From JAAYCU01 sp964642815 (GTDB taxonomy: Bacteria; Planctomycetota; Phycisphaerae; UBA1845; PWPN01), in the NCBI GenBank assembly GCA_964642815.1, contig CAZXSA010000119.1, positions 1 through 15,261 of the forward strand: a DNA stretch of 15,261 nt, given 5' to 3'. Numbering within the stretch: the first letter of the stretch is position 1; each line of letters opens with the position of its first letter. The notes under the pieces are model-generated. The model was not told where the DNA came from. It worked only from the letters and a program-made list of their open reading frames with translations, and searched no databases. The translations under genes were made by a program, and so were the position numbers. Below are positions 7,560 through 15,261 of this stretch, in pieces.

Positions 7560-10202
7560 GTGCATATCATGCGGAGAATCGGGCTACTGAGTTTGCTTAT
7601 CGTGCCCATCGTTACGTACGCCGCCGAGCCGCCGGAATGGGCGGTGATGGAATGTCGCGGCCTGCAGGCCCTGTGCGAGGCAGTACATTACTGGGTCGAC
7701 CGGCAGGACGCCAACGGCAGTTTCGGCTTCGGCGGGATGGACCGTGACTGCGATTTCTATAAGAACTGGGCGATTTTTCTGTATGCGGCCGACGATCAGC
7801 GCATACGCGAGGCCCTGCATAAGGCGGCGGACTGCGTCTGGTACGACGACCGGGTCCAAGATGGTTTTCCGGCCGCGCCGGCGGATGCGATGCATGCCGG
7901 CCAGGTGATCTCTTACACGCAGCCGATCCTGGCTATCGCCGATTACGGCCATCCGATTCTCATCGAGCGCTGGATGGTCACCACGCAAAACCTGCCGCGC
8001 TGGACCACGATCAACCGCGCCGGACATCGGCATTTCCGCAGCCATTGGCTGGGCTCAAAGGAAATGCGCGAATATTCCTACTTCGGCGCCGATGCCACCA
8101 TCAATGCCCGCACGGTTTTACCCGCGCTGCATCTGCTTTGGTACAACCGCGATCCGGACTTGGCTCGTTACTGCATCGAGTGGGGCCAGGCCTGGGTGGA
8201 TCATGCCCGGGAGACGAAGGGCGGCAAACCCTACGGCCTGCTGCCCAGCGAGGTGGTGTTCGAGACGGACGAGGCCGGCGGCTTCACTAAAACCTGGTAT
8301 GACTCGGCCGCTTCCGGATCCTCCATGCATAAAAACCCTACCTGGATGAGCCGGCTCATGCAATTCTTGATGATGGATTATCAGCTTACCGGAAACCCGG
8401 ACTTTCTGATGCCGCTTCGGGAAACGCTGAAATTCTACGCTACGGCCCGGCCGGACAACCTCCCCGACCATATTCAGATGTGGCCCGAATGGTCCACGGA
8501 ACGCGTGCCCCCGCGTGATGGTAAAAAACCGGAGGAAATGCCTTATGTGTGGGCTGACTATAAAGCGCGCATCGGCGGCAAGTTTTTGCCGATTTATTGG
8601 GGCTTTACGGGCGACCACTCTTTCGATTCCTGGTACGGCCTATCTCCGGCGAGGCCGAACCGTCAAATGGCCTTGAAGACGGGCCAATGGGGATTGGCGG
8701 AGGCCGCAAGAGCGAAGGAAACCGCCAAGACCATTAATGTCAAAGGCAGTCTCGAATTTTACCGGGCCAGAGTTCACGAAGGAGAGTACCCCGTCCTCTA
8801 TCATGGCGGGGACAATGAGGTGGACTGGCCGCGACCGGCCTGCCGATGGCTCAAGGGTCATTGCGAATTGGGCGTAGTCTTGCTGGAGCATTCTCAAAAG
8901 CATTTCAAAGCGCTTTGCTGCAACGTGGGCAAGGAAAAGCGCGCGTTCGGCGTGCAATTGTTCGAGTTGGAGCCGGGCATGTATCGGATGACGCTGGGCA
9001 TTGACAGTAACGGCGACGATCAAACCGACACTCCGATACGCGAGGAGAATATCGTGATCGAGCGGGGTACAAAGGTGGGCTTCGATCTGGAACGAGGCCA
9101 TGAGTACCTAGTGGAATTTCAACAGATGACGAAAGGCCCCGCTTGGCGTTCGCGGGGGGATGTGGCGATTTGCGAGCATGATCTTTTTGCCGTGCCGGCG
9201 GCCCCGGCCGCGGGAACCAAGGCGACCTTGCGCGTACGCGTGCATAACATCGGCACGGAAGACGCCCGACAGGTGACGGTCTGGGCGGAGGAATTGCCGG
9301 CCGGCACGTTTATCGGCGCGGAAACGATCGAGGTGCTGGCTCGTCCGCGGAATATGACGCCCAGCAGCGTGATGGTCGAGATTCCCTGGTCGATCAGCGC
9401 GGAGGCCAAGGGCGTTCGCGTTATCGCGGACAAGATGAACGTCATCGAGGAGCTTTACGAGGGTAACAATGTCGCTGAAATCATGCTGGCGGATATGCCC
9501 GAGGGGCCGCGCATCAAGCGGAAACTCTATGTGCCGGCCTGGTATGAACGCCAGAAAATGGGACCGGTGGCCCAGTATACCGCGCCCTATGTCAAGGGGA
9601 TCGTCATCGACGGAAAAGTGAACGAGTCGGCCTGGCAAAAAGCCGAACGACGCGGCCCGCTGGGCGATCTTGAGGGCAAGCCTAACGATAAACAGACTTT
9701 CGTGCGGATAGCCTATGGCGACGACGCTCTTTACGTGGCCTTTGAGTGCCCTGAACCGTACATGAATCTGATCGAATCGCTGACCACCGTGCATGACGGC
9801 CACATGTTCAACGACGAGTGCGCGGAAATTTTTGTCGATACCAACCTGGATAAACAAACGTATCTGCAATTCGCCTTCAATACGCTCAATGTTCAGGCCG
9901 AGGGGCAGTATTTCAATTTCAGTATTTTCAACGAGCCGTGGGAATCGGCGGTGCATCTGGATAAGGATTTCTGGTCCGCCGAGGCCAGAATACCTTTTAC
10001 CTCTTTACAGGCCACGGCTCGGCCCGGACAGACCTGGGGTATCAATCTGTATCGGAACGTGCGGGCCTTCCCCGCTCCGGAATCCGAGGAGGAACGACGC
10101 AAGGGTTGGAAGGGTACCGAGCGACATGTTTTTTCGCCGACCTACGGAGATTTTCATCAGCCGGATCGCTTCGCGGAGGTGGCCTTCGGGCCGAAAAACT
10201 GA
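7560..10202 (+). CDS. Second secreted glycan-active candidate, paralogue of the preceding gene
   Basis: 880 residues. AAGGAG at 7547-7552 is best spaced (7 nt) for the GTG at 7560; GTG 7557 and ATG 7569 are alternatives. The signal peptide (MRRIGLLSLLIVPIVTYA, then AEPPEW) is followed by the same architecture as the upstream gene: helical region, middle beta region, CARDB-like domain (RVHNIGTEDARQV, then LYEGNN) and CBM9/DOMON-like C-terminus (IDGKVNESAW, ECAEIFVDTN, FWSAEARIP). By eye the two proteins are around 60% identical and nearly gap-free from EPPEWAV to the final FAEV-FGPK. Shared stretches include GHRHFR-HWLGS, YSYFGADAT, TDEAGGFT, WPEW and CCNVG, which are the best places to look for catalytic residues. 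The similarity points to tandem duplication followed by divergence, perhaps to handle different linkages or substituents. It ends just before the convergent argG terminator. Enzymatic family unrecognised. Confidence 0.75.
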   Translation: MHIMRRIGLLSLLIVPIVTYAAEPPEWAVMECRGLQALCEAVHYWVDRQDANGSFGFGGMDRDCDFYKNWAIFLYAADDQRIREALHKAADCVWYDDRVQDGFPAAPADAMHAGQVISYTQPILAIADYGHPILIERWMVTTQNLPRWTTINRAGHRHFRSHWLGSKEMREYSYFGADATINARTVLPALHLLWYNRDPDLARYCIEWGQAWVDHARETKGGKPYGLLPSEVVFETDEAGGFTKTWYDSAASGSSMHKNPTWMSRLMQFLMMDYQLTGNPDFLMPLRETLKFYATARPDNLPDHIQMWPEWSTERVPPRDGKKPEEMPYVWADYKARIGGKFLPIYWGFTGDHSFDSWYGLSPARPNRQMALKTGQWGLAEAARAKETAKTINVKGSLEFYRARVHEGEYPVLYHGGDNEVDWPRPACRWLKGHCELGVVLLEHSQKHFKALCCNVGKEKRAFGVQLFELEPGMYRMTLGIDSNGDDQTDTPIREENIVIERGTKVGFDLERGHEYLVEFQQMTKGPAWRSRGDVAICEHDLFAVPAAPAAGTKATLRVRVHNIGTEDARQVTVWAEELPAGTFIGAETIEVLARPRNMTPSSVMVEIPWSISAEAKGVRVIADKMNVIEELYEGNNVAEIMLADMPEGPRIKRKLYVPAWYERQKMGPVAQYTAPYVKGIVIDGKVNESAWQKAERRGPLGDLEGKPNDKQTFVRIAYGDDALYVAFECPEPYMNLIESLTTVHDGHMFNDECAEIFVDTNLDKQTYLQFAFNTLNVQAEGQYFNFSIFNEPWESAVHLDKDFWSAEARIPFTSLQATARPGQTWGINLYRNVRAFPAPESEEERRKGWKGTERHVFSPTYGDFHQPDRFAEVAFGPKN

Positions 10203-10215
10203 ATGGCATCAGAAT

Positions 10216-10253
10216 AAAAAAAACGGGGCCGGGATGCTTACGTCCCGGCCCCG
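10216..10253 (-). terminator. Strong intrinsic terminator of argG
   Basis: CGGGGCCGGGA (10224-10234) and TCCCGGCCCCG (10243-10253) make a perfect 11-bp GC-rich stem with an 8-nt loop. A run of eight A at 10216-10223 becomes U8 right after the stem on the - strand, the direction of argG. On the + strand only a weak T-containing tract follows, so it may also partly end the converging glycan transcript. Confidence 0.9.
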
Positions 10254-10274
10254 GTCATTAGGCTTTTAATTAGG

Positions 10275-11531
<1,257 letters not shown>

Positions 11532-11593
11532 TATGCGATTCCTCTGTAGACTCCCAAACTCATTTCAAAAAAACAGGACGCCTATGATAACCA

Positions 11594-13027
11594 TTAGCGG
11601 GGTTTCGACAACTGTTCCAGAACGATATGGCGCATGATCTGGACGGGTGCCTTTTGCTCTGTCCAACGCTCGAACTGACCGACCGCCTGGTTGACGAACA
11701 TGGCCACGCCGTCGATCGTCCGGCAGCCGGCCGCCCGGGCCTCGCGCAACAGGCGGGTTTCCACGGGATTGTATACGGTATCGAACACCGCTGGTCGATG
11801 GGCCAAACCCTCTTTTGGCAGAGGCGTAGCGTCCACCTCCGGCCACATGCCGATGCTCGTGCAATTGATGATCGCGTCGGCCGTGTTCTTCGCCCGTTGA
11901 TCGTTCGGCAGGGAGGTTGCTCCGAACTCGGCCGCCAGGGAGTCGGCCTTCTCCTGCGTCCGGTTGTAGATGGTAACCTTGGCGCCGCCGTCACGCAGGC
12001 CGGCCACGATTGCCCGGCTGACCCCGCCCGCGCCAAGGACGGCAACGGACAGGTTTTTCAACTCCGCCGGCTGGATATTCATGCCTGTGCAAAGGGCGTC
12101 CAGCGCGCCGCGATAATCGGTATTGTACGCACTGAGCCGGGCATCGGAGCCGTCGGACTTGCGTCCCGGCTCGATGCACAACGTGTTGGCCACTCCGATC
12201 CGGCGGGCCAGTGGCTCGATGAATCCGCCGCGTTCCCGCACGTAACGGAGCAGATTTTCCTTGTGCGGGATGGTCACGCTGCACCCGCGCAGGTTCATCC
12301 ACGTCCGGGCGATACAGAAATCCACGAAAGCCTTGAACGAGGCGTAATCCGGCTCGACCCGCAGCGGCAGATACACGCCGTTGTAATGCGTTTCCGTGAA
12401 AGCCGCGTTATGAATCGCCGGGCTCATCGAATGGGCCACCGGACAGCCGATCACGCCGTATACCCGCGTATCCGCCCCAAGCGCATTCCATCGATATTGA
12501 GCGATTAGTAATTCCTCACTTACCAGCCCGAAGCGCGAGCAAGGGAATACCAGCCCGAAGCGCAAGCTAGGATTTACCAGCCCGAAGCGCGAGCAAGGGC
12601 CTGCCAGCCCGACGCGCAAGCCAGGGATTTCTTGCCCTTGCTTGGCGGACGGATCGGGGACATTGCTCCCATGCGGTTCGGGCTTGCACGTTTCCCGGGG
12701 TTCCTCGCTATTCTGGCTTGTCGGGGTTCGAGAGGAGGAACCCTCGCTAGCGCTTCGGGCTGGTATTCCCTTGCTCGCGCTGCGGGCTGGTGGACCCTTG
12801 CTCGCGCTGCGGGCTGGTAGGTCTGTTCCATCGGAGGTGAGGTGGATATCCAAGCCGAGTATCCTGCCCAATATGCAGGCTACGACGGCGTTCTCCGCCG
12901 TCGTTAATTGCGGAACAGGCCCGGACGATCCCCCTTTCCAGAGCCCTTCCACCATTCGCAGGATGTCCAATATCGTCTCCGCCACTATTTTCACCGCAAC
13001 AATCGATAAACAATCCATGCGAACCAT
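11594..13027 (-). CDS. aroE: Shikimate dehydrogenase with repeat-bearing N-terminal extension
   Basis: The C-terminal part (residues 190-477 from the ATG at 13027) is a complete NADP-dependent shikimate dehydrogenase, reducing 3-dehydroshikimate to shikimate. Shikimate-binding H-S-M-S is at 199-202, catalytic Lys256 in VTIPHK, Asp304 in NTDYRGALD, dinucleotide loop GAGGVSRA at 332-339 and NRT at 355-357. The segment just before it (EELLIAQYRWNALGADTRVY) resembles the linker joining AroD to AroE in planctomycete fusion proteins, but no AroD (3-dehydroquinate dehydratase) domain precedes it. Instead the frame runs through 9-residue repeats (70-96 as ARSASKG-type units, 134-169 as CSRFGLV-type units) and an unrecognised N-terminal stretch of about 69 residues. 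No in-frame ATG or GTG lies between the repeats and AroE. None of the upstream starts (ATG 13027, ATG 13018, GTG 13069) has a ribosome site, so the true start is unsure; the enzyme call is firm. Confidence 0.85.
   Translation of the reverse strand: MVRMDCLSIVAVKIVAETILDILRMVEGLWKGGSSGPVPQLTTAENAVVACILGRILGLDIHLTSDGTDLPARSASKGPPARSASKGIPARSASEGSSSRTPTSQNSEEPRETCKPEPHGSNVPDPSAKQGQEIPGLRVGLAGPCSRFGLVNPSLRFGLVFPCSRFGLVSEELLIAQYRWNALGADTRVYGVIGCPVAHSMSPAIHNAAFTETHYNGVYLPLRVEPDYASFKAFVDFCIARTWMNLRGCSVTIPHKENLLRYVRERGGFIEPLARRIGVANTLCIEPGRKSDGSDARLSAYNTDYRGALDALCTGMNIQPAELKNLSVAVLGAGGVSRAIVAGLRDGGAKVTIYNRTQEKADSLAAEFGATSLPNDQRAKNTADAIINCTSIGMWPEVDATPLPKEGLAHRPAVFDTVYNPVETRLLREARAAGCRTIDGVAMFVNQAVGQFERWTEQKAPVQIMRHIVLEQLSKPR
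12521..12628 (-). repeat. Four tandem 27-bp repeats, first orientation
   Basis: Units begin at 12521, 12548, 12575 and 12602, exactly 27 bp apart, each built on ACCAGCCCGAAGCGCGAGCA with small changes; the fourth is most diverged. The length is a multiple of three, so the aroE frame reads through as 9-residue units. They lie directly against the AroE-type linker. I recall dispersed repeats of this sequence from planctomycete genomes. Confidence 0.9.
12739..12819 (+). repeat. Three 27-bp repeats in inverted orientation
   Basis: Units ending at 12765, 12792 and 12819 carry the reverse complement of the first array (TTGCTCGCGCTGCGGGCTGG). Separated by a spacer of 110 bp, the two arrays form a roughly 300-bp inverted repeat that could extrude a cruciform or fold as a long RNA hairpin. 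Here too the - strand frame stays open. Confidence 0.9.
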
Positions 13028-13102
13028 GATCACAAGCAGGACGTGTATGCCGTATGATCCGACTACCACTTGCGATCTGATTCGCTGCAGATCTTATTTT
13101 AA

Positions 13103-13133
13103 TCTTCTCCGTGTCTTCGTGTCTCCGTGGCGA
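13103..13133. repeat. Dispersed repeat of the 'cgccacggagacacgaag' type
   Basis: On the - strand this reads TCGCCACGGAGACACGAAG followed by ACACGGAGAAGA. I recognise it as a short boilerplate sequence seen in intergenic regions of many unrelated bacterial genomes. It sits in the leuA-aroE gap just after the leuA stop codon. Function unknown. Confidence 0.65.
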
Positions 13134-13141
13134 GATCGCTT

Positions 13142-14734
13142 TCACGGCGAATCCGTTTTCTCCTTGCGGGCGCTGTTTTGCATTCCGACGATGGCCCGGT
13201 TGATCGCGGTCACGTACGCCAGGGCGCTGGCCTCGATGATGTCCGTGGAACGGCCGCGGCCGCGATACGCCTGCCCACCGGCCTCCAGTTCGAGATGCAC
13301 TTCGCCTTGTGCGTCCCGCCCACCGGTCACCGCCCGAAGATCGTACTCCTTCAACTCGACCTCCATATTCGTCAGTTGCATGATGCAGGAAAAAGCGGCG
13401 TCGATCGGCCCATCGCCGGTGGCCGCGCCCGTAACCGTCGACTGGTCATGCAAGTTCCGCAGACAAACCGTGGCCGTCGGAACGACGCCCGTGCCGCCGA
13501 TGGTTTGCAGGCTGACCAGCTCCCATGTGCGCTGGTCGGCCTTGCCTTCCAGGGCGTTGCCGACCAGGGCTTCCAGATCCTCGTCGAAAATCTCCTTCTT
13601 TCGGTCGGCCAGTTGCTTGAACTGCTCGAACACATGATCGAGCAGGGCGTCATCCACTTCATAACCCAGTTTTTCCAGCCGTTCGCGCAGGGCGTGGCGG
13701 CCGCTATGCTTGCCCAGCACCAGCTTGGACGCGGTGATGCCCACATCCTCCGGATTCATGATCTCGTAGGTTTCCCGGTGGGCCAGCACGCCGTGCTGAT
13801 GGATGCCCGCTTCATGGGCGAATGCGTTCTCGCCCACGATGGCCTTGTTTCGCTGCACGTGGATGCCGGTCAGCGTGCTGACCAGACGCGAGACCGGATA
13901 GATTCGCCGCGTATTGATCCGCGTGCGGCACTTGTACACGTCATGCCGCGTATGCAGGGCCATCACCACCTCTTCAAGGCTCGCGTTGCCCGCTCGCTCG
14001 CCCAGGCCGTTGATCGTGCATTCCACCTGCCGGGCGCCGGCCTGTACGGCCGCCAGCGAGTTGGCCACGGCCAGCCCCAGATCGTTATGACAATGCACGC
14101 TGATCACCGCCTGGTCGATGTTTTTCACCGTCGCGAACAGATGCTCGATGATCCGCGTGAAATGCCCCGGCGTCGAATAACCGACCGTGTCCGGGATATT
14201 CACCGTGGTCGCTCCCGCGTCGATCACCGCCTCGACCACCTGAGTCAAAAAGGGCAGTTCGGTGCGCGAGGCGTCCTCCGGCGAAAACTCCACGTCCTGT
14301 ACGTGACCTTTGGCCTGCTGTACGCCTTCCACGCTCAGCTTGATGATTTCCTCCTCGGCCCGCTTGAGCTTGTACTGCCGATGGATGGCCGAGGTTGCGC
14401 AAAAGACGTGAATGCGCGGATGGGCCGCGTCCTTGACCGCCGCCGCCGCCCGTTCGATGTCCTTTTCCGTGCAGCGGGCCAGGGCCGCGACCGAACAATG
14501 GTTGATCACGTCGCTGATCGCCCGCACCGCGTCGAAATCGTCCGGCGAACTGATTGGGAAACCCGCCTCGATGATATCCACGTTGAGCAACTCGAGCTGA
14601 CGGGCGATCTCCAGTTTCTCGGATGTGTTCAACGATGCTCCGGGCGACTGCTCGCCGTCCCGCAGGGTCGTGTCAAAGATCCGGATCATGCCGATCTCGT
14701 CCCGTACCCCTGAGTTTTCCACCGTGTTCATCAT
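13142..14734 (-). CDS. leuA: 2-isopropylmalate synthase
   Basis: First committed enzyme of leucine synthesis: it joins acetyl-CoA and 2-oxoisovalerate to 2-isopropylmalate in the cytoplasm. At 530 residues it has the usual length for the long form with a regulatory domain. DTTLRDGEQSPG at 21-32 carries the metal-binding Asp26; IPDTVGY is at 180-186, HCHNDLG at 214-220 gives two metal-binding His, and EAGIHQHG follows. The C-terminal section from about residue 400 (TGAATGDGPIDAAF, then an alpha/beta region) is the LeuA dimer domain that normally mediates leucine feedback inhibition. GGAGG lies 9 nt before the first of two adjacent ATGs (14734, 14731). An attenuator with a Leu-rich leader peptide precedes the gene, so it is probably controlled both by transcription attenuation and by feedback. 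The aroE frame follows on the same strand. Confidence 0.97.
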   Translation of the reverse strand: MMNTVENSGVRDEIGMIRIFDTTLRDGEQSPGASLNTSEKLEIARQLELLNVDIIEAGFPISSPDDFDAVRAISDVINHCSVAALARCTEKDIERAAAAVKDAAHPRIHVFCATSAIHRQYKLKRAEEEIIKLSVEGVQQAKGHVQDVEFSPEDASRTELPFLTQVVEAVIDAGATTVNIPDTVGYSTPGHFTRIIEHLFATVKNIDQAVISVHCHNDLGLAVANSLAAVQAGARQVECTINGLGERAGNASLEEVVMALHTRHDVYKCRTRINTRRIYPVSRLVSTLTGIHVQRNKAIVGENAFAHEAGIHQHGVLAHRETYEIMNPEDVGITASKLVLGKHSGRHALRERLEKLGYEVDDALLDHVFEQFKQLADRKKEIFDEDLEALVGNALEGKADQRTWELVSLQTIGGTGVVPTATVCLRNLHDQSTVTGAATGDGPIDAAFSCIMQLTNMEVELKEYDLRAVTGGRDAQGEVHLELEAGGQAYRGRGRSTDIIEASALAYVTAINRAIVGMQNSARKEKTDSP

Positions 14735-14824
14735 GGCTCGATTCCTCCAGACAATTCGCCTTCTGACACGTTAGCCGACCGACGGTCCGCCCGCCAGTCG
14801 GTCTCCGGTCCCGGCTCGCCCAAT

Positions 14825-14858
14825 AAAAAAAGGCCCCACGCTTTTCCGCGCGGGGCCT
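14825..14858 (-). terminator. Attenuator terminator upstream of leuA
   Basis: AGGCCCC (14831-14837) pairs with GGGGCCT (14852-14858), extended inside by three further pairs after one mismatch, with loop TTTTCC. The A7 at 14825-14831 becomes U7 on the - strand. It lies between the leader peptide stop and leuA, so transcription would stop before the gene unless the stem is disrupted. Its 5' arm can be sequestered by the leader (CCCCGCGCG with CGCGCGGGG), which makes it conditional. Confidence 0.85.
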
Positions 14859-14967
14859 GGAACATCGAAACGGGTTTTAATGTCGGATCACCCGTCCGAA
14901 ATCCCCGCGCGACCACCGCGCAAGCCGAGGCTAAGCAGCAGCCCCTCGGGCAGGCGGTTTCGCGGGG
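14831..14967 (-). promoter_or_regulatory. Ribosome-mediated leucine attenuator (mutually exclusive pairings)
   Basis: Four RNA segments on the - strand: 1, CCCCGCG (14961-14967); 2, CGCGCGGGG (14903-14911); 3, CCCCGCGCG (14847-14855); 4, GGGGCC with its flanks (14831-14841). Segment 1 pairs with 2 over 7 bp, 2 with 3 over 9 perfect bp (antiterminator), and 3 with 4 to make the terminator. A ribosome paused at the Leu codons would block 1, leaving 2 free to capture 3 and let transcription through; one that reaches the stop codon covers 2 and allows termination. Confidence 0.75.
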
Positions 14968-14995
14968 TTTCGGCATAAATCCGTACAGATACCAT
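14888..14995 (-). CDS. leuL: leuA leader peptide (attenuation)
   Basis: A 35-residue ORF, ATG at 14995 to TGA at 14888-14890, starting MVSVRIYAETPRNR and continuing LPEGLLLSLGLRGGR. Residues 19-25 are LLLSLGL, five Leu in seven positions (codons CTG, CTG, CTT, CTC, TTG) at 14921-14941. The product itself has no expected function: a ribosome that stalls on these codons when charged tRNA-Leu is scarce would change folding of the RNA. Region 1 (CCCCGCG, 14961-14967) and region 2 (CGCGCGGGG, 14903-14911) both lie within the ORF, before and after the Leu codons. There is no Shine-Dalgarno sequence, but the predicted transcription start coincides with the ATG, so the message is probably leaderless. 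An overlapping 81-codon ORF in another frame is not favoured. Confidence 0.8.
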   Translation of the reverse strand: MVSVRIYAETPRNRLPEGLLLSLGLRGGRAGISDG

Positions 14996-15002
14996 AATCC
15001 AA

Positions 15003-15031
15003 ACTATATCGGCCGGATCGGCGGTTGTCAA
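15003..15031 (-). promoter_or_regulatory. Sigma70-type promoter of the leuA leader
   Basis: On the - strand TTGACA (15026-15031), exactly 17 bp, and TATAGT (15003-15008, five of six consensus bases). The expected start, seven bases after the -10 box, is 14996 or 14995, that is, at the leader peptide ATG. Confidence 0.8.
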
Positions 15032-15064
15032 TAGTTAATTCTTTACGACGATTCCGGTATTCGG

Positions 15065-15093
15065 TTGACGCCGGCAACCGCAAACTCTACATT
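15065..15093 (+). promoter_or_regulatory. Possible promoter of the divergent hydrolase gene
   Basis: TTGACG (15065-15070), 17 bp and TACATT (15088-15093) would start transcription near 15100, leaving a 20-nt leader containing the AGGAG ribosome site of the gene at 15121. The -10 match is only four of six. Confidence 0.4.
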
Positions 15094-15120
15094 GGCGGCG
15101 AGTTGAGCAGGAGTTGACGA

Positions 15121-15261
15121 ATGGCGAATGCTATCCCCATGTTGCGGCCGGAAACGGCGGTATTGCTGGTCATCGACGTGCAGGATCGGCTGTTGCCGTC
15201 GATCAGCGAGGCCGAGCAGCGGGTCGAGTTCATGCGGCGGATGATCGAGGCCGCCAAGGTG
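15121..15261 (+). CDS. Isochorismatase-like cysteine hydrolase, N-terminal fragment
   Basis: 47 codons are visible before the window ends, still open. AGGAG (15109-15113) lies 7 nt before the ATG. The sequence TAVLLVIDVQDRLLPSI (residues 12-28) is the first strand of the isochorismatase-like fold with the conserved Asp of the catalytic D-K-C triad (LLVIDVQ). Members hydrolyse isochorismate, nicotinamide or related small amides; the rest of the triad lies outside the window, so the substrate cannot be said. It is divergent from the leuA leader, with about 125 bp between the two starts. Confidence 0.75.
   Translation, partial: MANAIPMLRPETAVLLVIDVQDRLLPSISEAEQRVEFMRRMIEAAKV

Noticed and set aside
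9108..9956. 282-codon - strand ORF opposite the second paralogue
   Set aside because: Antisense shadow: similar antisense frames occur opposite the first paralogue because the two genes are alike.
12521..12819. CRISPR array
   Set aside because: The 27-bp units follow each other without unique spacers and occur in both orientations, so this is a tandem/inverted repeat and not CRISPR.
12642..13637. 331-codon + strand ORF across the repeats into leuA
   Set aside because: Composed of repeat translation, the dispersed repeat and leuA antisense; no coherent protein.
13127..14713. 528-codon ORF on the + strand opposite leuA
   Set aside because: It is a GC-driven antisense shadow of leuA, with no recognisable domain; leuA has all family motifs.
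14731..14976. 81-codon - strand ORF overlapping the leuA leader
   Set aside because: It runs through the attenuator terminator and overlaps the start of leuA, and it lacks a Leu cluster; the 35-codon frame with the Leu cluster explains the region better.

Overview
The window reads as one chromosomal stretch of a fairly GC-rich planctomycete-like bacterium, probably Phycisphaerae or a relative. Three things suggest this: a prepilin-type protein of the kind with an N-terminal FTLIE motif and a C-terminal H-X9-DG-like end, sitting among glycan-processing genes; a shikimate dehydrogenase whose N-terminal junction looks like the planctomycete AroD-AroE fusion; and a cluster of 27-bp repeats of a kind I recall from planctomycete genomes. 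This placement is an inference from content; no rRNA or other direct taxonomic marker is present.

Left half (1-10202, all + strand): a polysaccharide-processing island. It starts with the 3' part of a large heparinase II/III-like protein (1-2403). A 513-bp intergenic region follows, with a hairpin, a 16-bp palindrome, an AT-rich tract and a good sigma70-type promoter that ends in a roughly 140-nt untranslated leader. Next come a pseudopilin-like prepilin (2917-3798), a small membrane-anchored protein with four CxxC pairs (3854-4204), and two tandem paralogous secreted proteins of about 880 residues (4449-7106 and 7560-10202). Each paralogue has a signal peptide, an alpha-helical catalytic-type region, a CARDB-like domain and a CBM9/DOMON-like C-terminus. 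Together these look like export and breakdown of an external polysaccharide, but the substrate cannot be read from the sequence.

Right half (10203-14995, all - strand): amino-acid biosynthesis. Read in the direction of transcription it has a leucine attenuator with a short leader peptide, leuA (2-isopropylmalate synthase), an unusual aroE (shikimate dehydrogenase) with an unrecognised N-terminal segment and an in-frame inverted array of 27-bp repeats, then argG (argininosuccinate synthase), closed by a strong intrinsic terminator at 10216-10253. That terminator lies between argG and the converging + strand glycan genes. A divergent + strand gene at 15121 starts an isochorismatase-like hydrolase cut by the window end.

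The most interesting element is the leuA leader. A TTGACA-17-TATAGT promoter places the transcription start at or next to the ATG of a 35-residue leader peptide with Leu at five of seven consecutive positions. The RNA can form mutually exclusive 1:2, 2:3 (9 perfect bp) and 3:4 (terminator plus U7) pairings, the full logic of a classical ribosome-mediated attenuator on an apparently leaderless leader mRNA.
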